Source of the DNA: Bacillota bacterium
GTDB taxonomy: Bacteria; Bacillota; Clostridia; Oscillospirales; Acutalibacteraceae
Direction: 5' to 3'
DNA: 52,516 nt
Assembly: GCA_023401495.1 (NCBI GenBank)
Contig: JAEXDU010000001.1
Span: 1 to 52,516, forward strand
The position numbers and the translations under genes were made by a program. Positions within the stretch are counted from its first letter, which is position 1. Each line of letters begins with the position of its first letter. The notes below the pieces were generated by a model. That model made no database searches. It was not told the DNA's origin and saw nothing but the letters and a program-made list of their open reading frames with translations. Of this stretch, positions 33,658 to 42,398 are shown piece after piece.

Positions 33658-34923
33658 TCATCCATTTTTTTCCGCAACGCTCACATTCGCCTTATACTCC
33701 CCATAGGCCCAAACGCTGGTATGGCTTTTCGCGACCAGAGTGACTGGGAATTCCGAATGCCCGGTAAAACTTTCTTTGCCTGTCATATCGATCTGCGCGT
33801 AAACATCGGCGGCAGTGATGGCATCAATCTGCTTGGCCGGGCCGATCAGCGTCATTGCCAGGCTCTTCGTAAACACCTGCGCTGATTTGCTCGCCGCCAG
33901 ATTCTTGATCTGGAAATCCGTCACGTTGATCTTTTTGCTCTTAAAGCCGCTGAAATCCAGCGTAACGGAGGCCGTATAAATATTGCTGAGGTTCTTGCAG
34001 CCCGGCGGGAGCGTGATATCTACCTGCAGGTTCTGATTACTGATAGAGAGCTTTGAAAAATCGATTGCCTCCAGACTCAGCTCGTTTACATTGGCCAGCA
34101 CATCCTCCGGCCCGGCCACCTCGACGGTCTCGGGTTCGATCTTCTGCACCGCGGAGGAGAGGGCCAGTCCCACAGGCTTGCCGGTGAAGGTCGGACTCAG
34201 CTTCATGACCTTTCTGGCCAGCACCGTAATATTCACATCCACAGACTTGATACTCATATTCAGCTTATCGGCTGAAAGCTTTTCTCCATATGCGTCATAC
34301 AGCACCAAATCGGTCGTAAAGTTTTTGCTCTGTGTCAGGGTTTCCTTCACATCGTATTCCGCCGAAACCTTTTTGATCTTCGCGATCTCTTTCTCCGGGC
34401 CGGAAATCACGACTGTATCCGAGGAGAAGGACGGAGCGCTGACAAAATAATCGGGATCGGCTTTATAGGTGACGTCGTCCTGAATCGGGAAGGTGACTTC
34501 CTTGTAAACATCCACATTGGTGATGATGGTGCTTGGTTCGATGGACACAATCTCGTAATCGGCCAGCGAGCCGACCTTCTGTGCTGTTAAGGGGAGCGGA
34601 TAGCTGCCGGGCTGGGTGATGGACGACGCCAGCGTCGCCACCACCTGAATATTTTCGGGCTTGATGCGGTTGACGACGATGCTGTTGCCGCGGATGGACA
34701 CCTTCGCCGTTTTTACGCTCTGCTCAAATACCTTGAGCCCCTGCTCCTGGCTGGTTTCAGAAAGCTTGACGGTGACCGGCACATCGTAGATGATGCGCGG
34801 CCGCTCCTGCGTGTTGACCGTTGCCATGATAAACCACAGCACAATTGCGGTAAGGGCGGAGAAAGCCAGCACAAAGCGATCATTATAAAACAGAACGGAA
34901 AGATCCAGCTTCTTATTCTTCAT
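33658..34923 (-). CDS. cdaR: CdaR (YbbR-domain) regulator of the diadenylate cyclase
   Basis: This protein of about 421 residues has one N-terminal transmembrane helix (FVLAFSALTAIVLWFIMAT). Four YbbR-like repeats follow, each with the pattern of VPVTV and an I/VxVxG or VxGPEDVLA strand (DVPVTVKLSET, VVISGPEKEIAKI, VEVAGPEDVLANVNEL). In Bacillus, CdaR modulates CdaA activity from the outer face. The ATG at 34923 is chosen because GGAGGG lies nine bases upstream. It overlaps the cdaA stop by 11 bases. No glmM gene follows, unlike in many Firmicutes. Confidence 0.93.
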   Translation of the reverse strand: MKNKKLDLSVLFYNDRFVLAFSALTAIVLWFIMATVNTQERPRIIYDVPVTVKLSETSQEQGLKVFEQSVKTAKVSIRGNSIVVNRIKPENIQVVATLASSITQPGSYPLPLTAQKVGSLADYEIVSIEPSTIITNVDVYKEVTFPIQDDVTYKADPDYFVSAPSFSSDTVVISGPEKEIAKIKKVSAEYDVKETLTQSKNFTTDLVLYDAYGEKLSADKLNMSIKSVDVNITVLARKVMKLSPTFTGKPVGLALSSAVQKIEPETVEVAGPEDVLANVNELSLEAIDFSKLSISNQNLQVDITLPPGCKNLSNIYTASVTLDFSGFKSKKINVTDFQIKNLAASKSAQVFTKSLAMTLIGPAKQIDAITAADVYAQIDMTGKESFTGHSEFPVTLVAKSHTSVWAYGEYKANVSVAEKNG

Positions 34924-35803
34924 CTTTTTTTGCCCTCCTGATGGAAGGAATCTTGCGCGACCGCTTTTCACTGGATTCCTGCTCCGGGATGATCAAATTT
35001 TCCAATTCGCTTCTCAGGGTCTCTCTCGTATAGTTGCGGGTCAAAACACCGTTGACGGCAATGGAAACCTGCGCGGTTTCTTCCGAAACCACTACAACGA
35101 CTGCATCGGAGTTTTCGCTGATGCCGATCGCGGCACGGTGGCGCGTTCCCAGATCCAGGCTGACCTTATCGCTCTTTGTCAGCGGCAGGATACAGCCCGC
35201 CGCGTACACCATGCCGTCGCGGATAATCATTGCGCCGTCGTGCAAAGGTGCCTTATTAAAGAATACGTTGCCAATCAGCTGAGCCGAAGGGTCCGCGTTG
35301 ATCACCGTACCGGTGTCTGCGATATCTCCCAGCTTTGTCTGGCGCTCAAACACAATCAGAGCGCCCATTCTCTGCTTTTGCAGAACCACCACGGCTTCTA
35401 CTACCGCGTTGATTCCACGGGTGAGCTTCTGGCGCAGGTCGGCGTCATCCTTTACGCCGGTGAACAGCCAGCCCTTGGCATTGCTGCCAAGCCCGCTTCG
35501 GCCAATCTGCTCCAAAGCGCGGCGCATTTCGGGCTGAAACACCACCAGCAGCGCAAACACACTGAACTGGAAGAAATAGTTCAGCAGCGCGCCAACCATA
35601 TGCAGGTTCAAATAATAGGATACGCCCCAGACAAGCAGCAGAATCAATAAACCCTTGACCAGCTGCTCAGCCCGCGTTTCCCGAACCAGCTTGATCCCGC
35701 TATATATGATGAAGGATATGACCAAGACATCCAGGCCATCTGTCAGCTGAAACGATTTTACCAAGCCGACAATATTACCCCAACCGTTTACGAGAAGCTC
35801 CAT
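34913..35803 (-). CDS. cdaA: Diadenylate cyclase CdaA
   Basis: This 296-residue protein makes c-di-AMP from two ATP. Three N-terminal transmembrane helices (about residues 22-90) are followed by the DisA_N catalytic domain. The DGA motif (residues 189-191, in LHDGAMIIRDG) and the RHR motif (221-223, in LGTRHRAAIGISE) are both intact. The C-terminal 30 residues are basic. The gene order cdaA-cdaR with coupled translation is the standard Firmicute layout, and c-di-AMP controls potassium and osmolyte transport, including OpuC-type betaine uptake. Confidence 0.96.
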   Translation of the reverse strand: MELLVNGWGNIVGLVKSFQLTDGLDVLVISFIIYSGIKLVRETRAEQLVKGLLILLLVWGVSYYLNLHMVGALLNYFFQFSVFALLVVFQPEMRRALEQIGRSGLGSNAKGWLFTGVKDDADLRQKLTRGINAVVEAVVVLQKQRMGALIVFERQTKLGDIADTGTVINADPSAQLIGNVFFNKAPLHDGAMIIRDGMVYAAGCILPLTKSDKVSLDLGTRHRAAIGISENSDAVVVVVSEETAQVSIAVNGVLTRNYTRETLRSELENLIIPEQESSEKRSRKIPSIRRAKKDEE

Positions 35804-35900
35804 GTTTTTCCTCTCCGTAGCAGACTCGCAGCAAACCTGCCCGCAACGCTGCCTCTTTTTATTTATTTTACCATATAACCAGCGATATGCAACATTTTAT

Positions 35901-37046
35901 TCAGGAATCCGCTTTGATTTTACGGATTGTCATGAGAAATCGCTCTATTTCATTTCTATGATTGAAAGCGGACGGCGATACCCGAACCGCGCCCTGCTCC
36001 AACGTTCCCATACACTGATGCGCGGCCGGCGCACAGTGCAGGCCGGGGCGCACGGCGATTCCGACGGCGTCCAGCTTCCCAGCCACCTGCTCGCTGGACA
36101 ACCCTTCCATATTAAAAGAAAGGACGGGCGCAAAATACATCTCTTCCGGCCGCTGCGTGTAAAGACGCACGCCGCGAATCTGGGAAAGCCCGTCGTAAAG
36201 CTGCTGCACCAGACGCATTTCATGAGAAAAAATGGTTTGCTGCGTCTTTGCGCGTACAAATTCCATTCCGGCCCGAAGACCGGCGATCCCCGGCAGATTC
36301 GGTGTTCCGCTTTCCGCCTGCTCCGGCATCTGATCCGGCTGCAGGAAAGAAAAAGAAGAGGTGCCGGTTCCGCCCTCCAGAATCGTTTTGGGAAGCGAAG
36401 CGTTTTTGCAAATCAGCATCCCCGTTCCCATCGGGCCGTAAAGCCCTTTGTGACCGGCCATGCAAAGGTAATCGATGCCGCTGTCTTCCATATTGATCGG
36501 CAGCACTCCCCCGCCCTGCGCACAGTCTACCGCAGTCGGGATCTCGTATTCCCGGCCGAGCGCGGCAATGCGCTCCACCGGCAACCGGATTCCCCATACA
36601 TTGGAGGCGTGCATGCACACGATCAGCTTCGTGTTGGGCTGCAGGGCCTGGCGGAAATGATCCACCGTCGCGTTGTTATTCCCGGGGACCACCTGAGCCT
36701 GCGTAAATGTGATATCCTGATCTGCCAGAGCCTGAAGCGGACGCATGACCGCGTTATGCTCCAGATTTGACGTCACCACATGATCCCCGGGCTTTAAAAC
36801 GCCCTTGATGACCATGTTCAGCGCCATGGTACAGTTCAGAGTAAATGCGATACATTCCGGCCCGGGAGCAGAAAACAGCTCCGCCGCCGTCTGCCGGCAG
36901 TCATAAACCTCCTGCGCGGCAGCTAAAGACAGCTTATGCCCGCTGCGCCCCGGATTTGCTCCTTTTGTCCTCTGTGCATCCGCCATCGCGGTGATCACGC
37001 GCGGCGGCTTGGGGTACGTGGTGGCCGCATTATCCAAATAAATCAT
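35901..37046 (-). CDS. Class V aminotransferase, cysteine desulfurase-like (EGID family)
   Basis: This protein of about 381 residues resembles NifS/SufS PLP enzymes, and closely the family usually found with selenium genes (TIGR01977 type). It starts MIYLDNAATTYPKP. The PLP lysine lies in CMAGHKGLYGP, and the signature EGGTGTSSFS follows. The mobile-loop cysteine is present in RPGLHCAPAAH near residue 335. It would mobilise sulfur or selenium from cysteine or selenocysteine. The ATG at 37046 overlaps the stop of the DUF3343 gene (ATGA), which marks the true start; the longer frame to 37151 is not supported. Selenium versus sulfur cannot be decided here. Confidence 0.88.
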   Translation of the reverse strand: MIYLDNAATTYPKPPRVITAMADAQRTKGANPGRSGHKLSLAAAQEVYDCRQTAAELFSAPGPECIAFTLNCTMALNMVIKGVLKPGDHVVTSNLEHNAVMRPLQALADQDITFTQAQVVPGNNNATVDHFRQALQPNTKLIVCMHASNVWGIRLPVERIAALGREYEIPTAVDCAQGGGVLPINMEDSGIDYLCMAGHKGLYGPMGTGMLICKNASLPKTILEGGTGTSSFSFLQPDQMPEQAESGTPNLPGIAGLRAGMEFVRAKTQQTIFSHEMRLVQQLYDGLSQIRGVRLYTQRPEEMYFAPVLSFNMEGLSSEQVAGKLDAVGIAVRPGLHCAPAAHQCMGTLEQGAVRVSPSAFNHRNEIERFLMTIRKIKADS

Positions 37047-37279
37047 ACGGCACCCGCTCTCTCGGATCTTCCCAAAACACGGATGCCTGAGTGTATCAAA
37101 ATATCTTCCGCCTGATCGGTACGATCCGGCACGTAAATTCCATATCCGCACCCGAGCCGATCCTGCGTGCGCGGTGTTCTCTCCACATACGATTTAATTC
37201 CATAACGGAACAAAATGTCCCGGCTTTTCATCGCATAAGTGATGGAACCAAGCAAAATAACAGGCTTGCCCACATACAT
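37043..37279 (-). CDS. DUF3343 small putative Se/S carrier
   Basis: This 78-residue protein matches DUF3343, small proteins related to the putative Se/S carrier group that sit beside NifS-like genes. The start YVGKPVILLGSITYAMKSRD and the LGCGYGIYV segment with its single conserved cysteine are typical; that cysteine would carry the chalcogen. The stop overlaps the start of the cysteine-desulfurase-like gene by four bases. ATG at 37279 is one of several close start options (GTG at 37282 and 37273). No yedF or selD lies nearby. Confidence 0.82.
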   Translation of the reverse strand: MYVGKPVILLGSITYAMKSRDILFRYGIKSYVERTPRTQDRLGCGYGIYVPDRTDQAEDILIHSGIRVLGRSERAGAV

Positions 37280-37339
37280 CACCTCTCTGTTTTTATTAAC
37301 AGAATATGCGATGGGAAGATGGGTTGATAACCTGTTTTT

Positions 37340-37807
37340 CTACTTTAGCAGACAAACTGCGTGTGCGGCAATTCCTTGTCCCTCTCCTGTGAAGCCGAGA
37401 TGCTCTTCTGTAGTGGCTTTTACGCTCACGGCATCTGTCTTGATACCGCATGCCAAAGCCAGGCATTCTCTCATTTGTGCGATATAGGGGCGGAGTTTCG
37501 GGGCTTGTGCCACCACCGTGGCGTCAATATTTTCAATCCGATATCCTTTCTCCCCCACCAGCTCGCAGACGCGGCGCAGCAGCTTCAGGCTGTCCGCACC
37601 CGCCCATTCGGGGTCGGTATCGGGAAACCAGGCGCCCAGATCGCCCAAAGCGGCGGCTCCAAGCAGCGCATCCGCCACCGCGTGAGACAGCACATCGGCG
37701 TCGGAGTGGCCGAGAAGGCCGCGCTCATACGGAATCCGTACTCCGCCGATGATCAGGGGGCGATCCGGCACCAGACGATGCACATCATACCCATGCCCAA
37801 TTCTCAT
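37340..37807 (-). CDS. ispF: 2-C-methyl-D-erythritol 2,4-cyclodiphosphate synthase
   Basis: This 155-residue enzyme of the MEP isoprenoid pathway cyclises CDP-ME-2-phosphate with loss of CMP. The metal site is in IGHGYDVHRL (D8, H10) and LLGHSDADVLSHA (H42). The closing KATTEEHLGFTGEGQGIAAHA motif is complete. The true start is ATG at 37807, overlapping the ispD stop (ATGA), so the longer frame to 37900 is rejected. Translation is coupled to ispD, which makes the preceding intermediate. Confidence 0.96.
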   Translation of the reverse strand: MRIGHGYDVHRLVPDRPLIIGGVRIPYERGLLGHSDADVLSHAVADALLGAAALGDLGAWFPDTDPEWAGADSLKLLRRVCELVGEKGYRIENIDATVVAQAPKLRPYIAQMRECLALACGIKTDAVSVKATTEEHLGFTGEGQGIAAHAVCLLK

Positions 37808-38514
37808 TTCGAACCATCCTCTCTGCCGCGAAGCACTGCCTCGGCAAATAATATGTCCTCGGGGGTCGTCAGCTTTGTGTTTTCCGGCGAGCCCTCGCAC
37901 AGATGAACCCGGCCGCCGGTCTGTTCAATCAGCTGGCAGTCGTCGGTATATTCCCGCTGCGCCGCCTGCAGGGCCGATTCGTACAGCTCCCGCAGGAATA
38001 CCTGGGGCGTCTGCACGCTCCAAACCTGCTCGCGCGGCAGGGTTTCCACAACAAAGCCCTCGGCATCTGCCCTTTTCATCGTATCCCGTGCCGGAATCGC
38101 CAGGGAAGCCGCGCCGTATTTGTGGGCGTCCAGCACCACACGGTCGATCAGCTCCGGCCGGATCAGGGGCCGGGCGCCGTCGTGAATGGCCAGATAGGCG
38201 CAGTCCCCCGGAACAGCGGCCACGCCGCACGCCACGGAAGCCTGGCGGGTATCCGCCCCCGGCACCACCCGGCACAGCTTGCTCAGTGAATATTCAATAC
38301 GCAGCCGTTCCATCGCCTGTGTATCGCACGCGCGGCAGACAACGACCACACAGTCTATGGTTTGAGCCTGTTCAAATGCAAAAAGCGTTCGGACAATCGC
38401 CGGAACGCCTGAAAGCGGAATCCATATTTTAGAACCCGAGCATTTCATTCGGCTGGAGCTGCCAGCCGCAACCACAATGGCGCAGCAGCGGTTGTTTTCT
38501 CTCAATCGCTTCAC
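37804..38514 (-). CDS. ispD: 2-C-methyl-D-erythritol 4-phosphate cytidylyltransferase
   Basis: This enzyme of about 236 residues transfers CMP to MEP in the third step of the MEP pathway. The nucleotide-binding loop is VVAAGSSSRMKCSGSK (family AAGxGxRM). AIHDGARPLI and the GVPAIVRTLFAFEQ stretch are characteristic, as is VWSVQTPQVF. GTG at 38514 is chosen as the start because GAGGAAAG precedes it with proper spacing; TTG at 38535 lies upstream of that site. It is coupled to ispF. The DUF3343 and cysteine-desulfurase-like genes lie downstream in the same direction. Confidence 0.95.
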   Translation of the reverse strand: MKRLRENNRCCAIVVAAGSSSRMKCSGSKIWIPLSGVPAIVRTLFAFEQAQTIDCVVVVCRACDTQAMERLRIEYSLSKLCRVVPGADTRQASVACGVAAVPGDCAYLAIHDGARPLIRPELIDRVVLDAHKYGAASLAIPARDTMKRADAEGFVVETLPREQVWSVQTPQVFLRELYESALQAAQREYTDDCQLIEQTGGRVHLCEGSPENTKLTTPEDILFAEAVLRGREDGSK

Positions 38515-38665
38515 CCGTCTTTCCTCACAAAACAAAGGGGCCGTGCGGCTCCTTTTGTTTTATTATAGTATGGATTGCGTGGCATGGCAATTACAAAGCT
38601 GTTACTTCATCTAGAATTTAGAGTAAATTCATATTTTGAACCAAGTTTGTTTACAAAGATTTTGA

Positions 38666-38694
38666 TTGCAATTTTCGTCAAAATAAGGTAAGAT
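38666..38694 (+). promoter_or_regulatory. Promoter of the thioesterase gene
   Basis: TTGCAA (38666-38671) and TAAGAT (38689-38694) are 17 bases apart, about 40 bases before the start codon. Confidence 0.6.
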
Positions 38695-38732
38695 TGAATC
38701 GTCAAAACAGACAAAAAAAGGAGTGATGTTTT

Positions 38733-39212
38733 GTGAAGGAATTAACACCAAAACGAGTAGCCGATTCCCGTGTGGAACAGATTCAGATTGTACTGAGCAG
38801 TCATATTAATGGTGCCGGACGACTGTTCGGTGGACAGCTGATGGAATGGATCGACATCGTGGCTGGCGTCGTAGCCCGCAGACACTCAAATCACAATACC
38901 ACCACTGCCTCCATAGATAATCTGCAATTTAAAGAGCCTGTATATCTCAATAATACTCTTGTCCTGTTCGGCAAGGTCACTTATGTTGGCAAAACCTCGA
39001 TGGAAATACGGGTCGATACTTATGTGGAACACCTGGACGGCGACCGCAAGCTGGTAAACACCGCCTATTTTGTGATGGTAGCACTCAATGAAAGCGACCA
39101 CCCCACTCCGGTTCCCCCGCTGATGCTCGAATCAGACGAGGAAGAGACCGATTGGAAAGCCGGCGAGCGCCGCAACGAGCTGCGCCGTCATCGCCGGGTA
39201 GAGCAGTATTGA
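38733..39212 (+). CDS. Acyl-CoA thioesterase (hotdog fold)
   Basis: This 159-residue protein belongs to the YciA/BFIT-type acyl-CoA hydrolases. It has the hotdog helix with GRLFGGQLMEWIDIVAGVVARRH, the following NLQFKEPVYLNNTLVLFGKV strand pair and the VNTAYFVMVALNE edge strand. It hydrolyses acyl-CoA to free acid and CoA in the cytosol; chain length is unknown. The start is GTG at 38733 with AAAAAGGAG upstream. The C-terminal 25 residues are charged and extend past the fold. It is a single-gene unit. Confidence 0.92.
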   Translation: MKELTPKRVADSRVEQIQIVLSSHINGAGRLFGGQLMEWIDIVAGVVARRHSNHNTTTASIDNLQFKEPVYLNNTLVLFGKVTYVGKTSMEIRVDTYVEHLDGDRKLVNTAYFVMVALNESDHPTPVPPLMLESDEEETDWKAGERRNELRRHRRVEQY

Positions 39213-39242
39213 TTCCGCAGAAAAAATCAATCTGAATACAGC

Positions 39243-39286
39243 TGATTTCCTTCCCTTGCTTTTGGCAGAGGAAGGAAATTGTTTTT
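39243..39286 (+). terminator. Terminator after the thioesterase gene
   Basis: GATTTCCTTCC pairs with GGAAGGAAATT across a loop of about 20 bases with partial TTGC/GCAG pairing, followed by GTTTTTA. Confidence 0.65.
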
Positions 39287-39346
39287 ATTCAGAATCTTTC
39301 CTTTTCGTTTTCCACAAAATCAGGTATACTGATCTGGGTGAAAAAA

Positions 39347-41182
39347 ATGAACGCAAAAGAACTGCTGCGCCTGATTCCCAAAAAGTATTCCGACCTGCAA
39401 ACGGAAGCCAGTCTGATCCGGGTGTTTCTGGAGCAAAACGGGCTTTCTCACGCTGCCGCCGGCACGATGCTGAGCGAGCTGCAGGAAAAGGCTGTGCCGG
39501 AAATCTGTCAGCTTTTGCATGCAACAGCTTCTCTGACGCTCCCTTTCCTGAAATCCGTATTGGAGGAAATGGTTGATTTGCAGGAAAGAGGAAAAAACGG
39601 CGTTGTTTTCACCCCCGATTACATTGCCGATTACATACTGGAGCATACGATTTCGTTCCCCTGCCCCCCAAACGCCCGGGTGATCGACCCGGCGTGCGGC
39701 AGCGGCTCGTTTCTGCTCCCTGCGGCGGAGTATCTGTACCGCATCAGCAGGAAGCCGATGCAGGAAATCATTTCGGAACACCTGTACGGAATCGACATCA
39801 GCGGGGATCAGACCCGGCGCACCAAGGTCCTTTTAACTCTGCTGACTCTGCTGACCGACGGTACCGCAGATGGACTGTCCTTTCACATCGCGACCGCGGA
39901 TTCCCTGGCCTGCAGCTGGACGGATTTGTTCGGCTGCCCGGATTTTGACTATATTGCAGGCAACCCGCCTTACCTGAACACACACGCCATTTCCAAAAAG
40001 GATACAGAACGGCTGAAAAAGGACTTTCCTACGACGCGCCGGGGTACCTTTAACCTGTTTTACGCTTTCATTGAACAGAGCCTCCGCTTTCTTTCGGAAC
40101 GGGGAGCCCTCGGCTTTATTGTCCCCAACAACTATCTGTCCATTTCGTCTGCGGAGGAGCTGCGGCGGCTGCTCAATGAGCGCCGCGCTGTCTCTATGGT
40201 GATCGATTTCGGCGAAAATCTGGTGTTCGAGCCGGTTCGGACTTATAGCTCCCTGCTGTTTTTGAACCGGCGTGAAAACCACACCATCGCTTATTCCATG
40301 CTGGAAAAAAGCGATGATCTTCCGGCGGCGCTGCGCCGTACCGTCCCCTGCCACACAGACGCGGAACACCTGAACCCTGCCGGGTGGAAGTTTTTGTCTG
40401 AAACCGAGCGGCGGAATATCAAACGAATTGAAGAGGCCGGTCAGTCCATCGGCAATCAAATCAAAATCGGTGTCGCCACCCTGCGCGACAATGTTTATTT
40501 TCTGGACGGCTTTGATTCGCGGGCCGGTCTTTTCTATAAAGAGCGCGGCAATATGCGCTATTGGATTGAACCGGGCGCAGTGCGGGCGATCGATAAAATA
40601 TCCGAAATTTCGGATGAAGCGGCCATGCCGGGGGAACGAAAACATATCCTTTTTCCGTATACCGGCGCACCCAATCCCAAAATGCCGTTCCGGATTCTGG
40701 AGGAAGAACAGCTGGCGGCTCTGTTTCCCCTGTGCTACCAATATCTGCTCGACTGCCGCCCCGTGCTCGCCGCACGGGATAAAGGTAAGCCGAATCCGGT
40801 GGCATGGTACGCATACGGCAGAAGCCAGGGGCTGAACTGCCGCGGCCCGAAGCTGCTGTTCCCCATGTTCAGCCGCCGTCCGAAATTTTTACCGGAGCCG
40901 GACGGAGAAATCCTGTTCTGCAATGGCTACGCCGTCACGCAGGGAGGCCGATACCCTTTGGAGGTGCTGGCGAAAATTCTCAACTCCGATGTGATGGAAT
41001 ATTATGTTTCGCGTGTCAGCTATTGCCTGAAGGGCGACTACAAATGCTACCAGAAAAAATACCTGCGCAGCTTTTCGATTCCGGAGTTCAGCGAATCTGA
41101 AATTCGGTTTCTTCTGACAGAATCCTCTGATGAGGCAATCAACGCTTTTTTATTCCAGAAATACCGGCTGCTGCCGGAATGA
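39347..41182 (+). CDS. N6-adenine DNA methyltransferase (Eco57I/TaqI type)
   Basis: This protein of about 611 residues has a helical N-terminus (1-80) and an N6-MTase core. The SAM motif I is VIDPACGSGSFLLPAAEYL, and the catalytic motif IV is AGNPPYLNTH. Motif X-like GVVFTPDYIADYI precedes them. The C-terminal half (about 350-610) resembles the TaqI-type target recognition domain, ending with MEYYVSRVSYCLKGDYKCYQ. No PD-(D/E)xK nuclease motif is seen, and no restriction gene is adjacent, so it appears to be an orphan methylase. Start ATG 39347 has GGGTG upstream; GTG at 39338 is an alternative. Recognition sequence unknown. Confidence 0.9.
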   Translation: MNAKELLRLIPKKYSDLQTEASLIRVFLEQNGLSHAAAGTMLSELQEKAVPEICQLLHATASLTLPFLKSVLEEMVDLQERGKNGVVFTPDYIADYILEHTISFPCPPNARVIDPACGSGSFLLPAAEYLYRISRKPMQEIISEHLYGIDISGDQTRRTKVLLTLLTLLTDGTADGLSFHIATADSLACSWTDLFGCPDFDYIAGNPPYLNTHAISKKDTERLKKDFPTTRRGTFNLFYAFIEQSLRFLSERGALGFIVPNNYLSISSAEELRRLLNERRAVSMVIDFGENLVFEPVRTYSSLLFLNRRENHTIAYSMLEKSDDLPAALRRTVPCHTDAEHLNPAGWKFLSETERRNIKRIEEAGQSIGNQIKIGVATLRDNVYFLDGFDSRAGLFYKERGNMRYWIEPGAVRAIDKISEISDEAAMPGERKHILFPYTGAPNPKMPFRILEEEQLAALFPLCYQYLLDCRPVLAARDKGKPNPVAWYAYGRSQGLNCRGPKLLFPMFSRRPKFLPEPDGEILFCNGYAVTQGGRYPLEVLAKILNSDVMEYYVSRVSYCLKGDYKCYQKKYLRSFSIPEFSESEIRFLLTESSDEAINAFLFQKYRLLPE

Positions 41183-41195
41183 ATTCGCACCGCAA

Positions 41196-41237
41196 AACCG
41201 GCCGCCCGCATCGCACGGGCAGCCGGTTCCTTTTTAT
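41196..41237. terminator. Bidirectional terminator between methylase and betaine operon
   Basis: ACCGGCCGCCCG pairs with CGGGCAGCCGGT, followed by TCCTTTTTATTT; it lies between convergent stops and can serve both. Confidence 0.85.
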
Positions 41238-41248
41238 TTATGGCAGAA

Positions 41249-42124
41249 TTATTTTGCGGGAATCCAGCCTTTGATCAAATCCTGATGCTCCTTGGCCCAT
41301 TCTCTCGCGACTTCCAGCGTGTCGCCGCCTTTTTCTTCAATCACACCCATCAGGTCGCCGATCTCCTGCTCGTTCATTTTAAAGTTTTTCAGGAATTCCA
41401 CCACTTCCGGCATATCCTTGGAAAGGCCTTTCCGTGAGACAATGTGAATATTCTCTGAAGTGCCATAAATATTTTTGGGATCCTCCAGAACCTTCAAATC
41501 CCAGCGGGCAAATTTCCAGTGGGGCTTCCACCCGACTACTACGATCGGCTTGTTCGCATCGATCGCCTTTTTCAGTGCCGCCGTCATGGTGGGGCCGCTG
41601 CCGGGCAGAAGCTTGTAATCCAAGCCGTAGTCGTCAATCAGCTTATATGTAGCCTTCATAGTTGCTGAACCGGAATCGATGCCAATGATCTCACCGCCGA
41701 ACAGCTCTTTATTGGCGTTCAGCTCTTCAATACTGTTGACCGGCACATAGCTCGGCACCGTAAGGCCGATCATGGCGTTTTCGTAGCATACACCCAAATC
41801 ATCCATCTTATCGCCGTATTTCTTCATATAATCCTCATGCGTTACCGGAAGCCAAACATCCATAAAGACATCTGTATTTCCGCTGGCCACTGAAGTAAAG
41901 ACGGGCGCGATATCCGCCATCGTCAGCTCTACCTTGTAACCCATTTCATCCTCCAGAACCGCGGCGGCCAGATTTGTCATCGCGATTCCCTCGGACCAGT
42001 TGACATACCCTAATTTTACCGTCTTGTTCTCAGCCGCGCCCGGGCCGCTGCCCGACGGACTGCAGCCCGCCATCGCACCCAGAAGCATGACCACGCTCAT
42101 TCCAATTGCTACTGCCTTTTTCAT
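41249..42124 (-). CDS. Glycine betaine/proline ABC binding lipoprotein, copy 2
   Basis: This 291-residue OpuAC-type binding lipoprotein has the signal MKKAVAIGMSVVMLLGAMAG with a cysteine lipobox (AGCSPSG). The quaternary-ammonium binding fold shows WSEGIAMTNLAAAVLEDEMG, VFMDVWLPVTHEDYMKKYG and VVVGWKPHWKFARWDLK. Aromatic residues at these places form the betaine cage. It is nearly identical to the neighbour at 42399-43274; most changes are conservative (for example K/D and S/T swaps). The start at 42124 matches the copy exactly, so the longer frame to 42316 is not real. It is the last gene of the importer operon. Confidence 0.93.
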   Translation of the reverse strand: MKKAVAIGMSVVMLLGAMAGCSPSGSGPGAAENKTVKLGYVNWSEGIAMTNLAAAVLEDEMGYKVELTMADIAPVFTSVASGNTDVFMDVWLPVTHEDYMKKYGDKMDDLGVCYENAMIGLTVPSYVPVNSIEELNANKELFGGEIIGIDSGSATMKATYKLIDDYGLDYKLLPGSGPTMTAALKKAIDANKPIVVVGWKPHWKFARWDLKVLEDPKNIYGTSENIHIVSRKGLSKDMPEVVEFLKNFKMNEQEIGDLMGVIEEKGGDTLEVAREWAKEHQDLIKGWIPAK

Positions 42125-42341
42125 AACCTTCCTCCTTCGATTTTTCTCTGAATCATCACGCCCCAATGAAGAGGCTGTGGATTTCTTTCCCTCTAAGAGC
42201 ATGAAATCAACTGCCGTTATAACTGAGCATACCCTACTTCGATCATACGGCGGATCCGCTTTTTCTTTCCCTGGGCAGAAGGTCTGCCCGAAAATACATC
42301 TCAGGCTTTCCTGCAAGCCGATATCAAAGCCTTCTACGTAT

Positions 42342-42386
42342 AAATAGAAACTGCTGCAAGCCTCCGCTGTGCAACAGTTTCTATTT
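42342..42386 (-). terminator. Hairpin between the two binding-protein genes
   Basis: AAATAGAAACTG and CAGTTTCTATTT pair with a short TGCA/TGCA extension inside. It could attenuate expression of the second copy relative to the first; the T run on the minus strand is weak. Confidence 0.55.
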
Positions 42387-42398
42387 GCTTATCGGCAA

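Noticed and set aside
35901..37151. Longer start for the cysteine-desulfurase-like gene
   Set aside because: The extra 35 codons overlap DUF3343 in another frame, and the four-base ATGA overlap marks the true start.
41249..42316. Longer start for the second betaine-binding protein
   Set aside because: The extra 64 codons lack a signal peptide and ribosome binding site; the twin gene fixes the start at the MKKAVAIG signal peptide.
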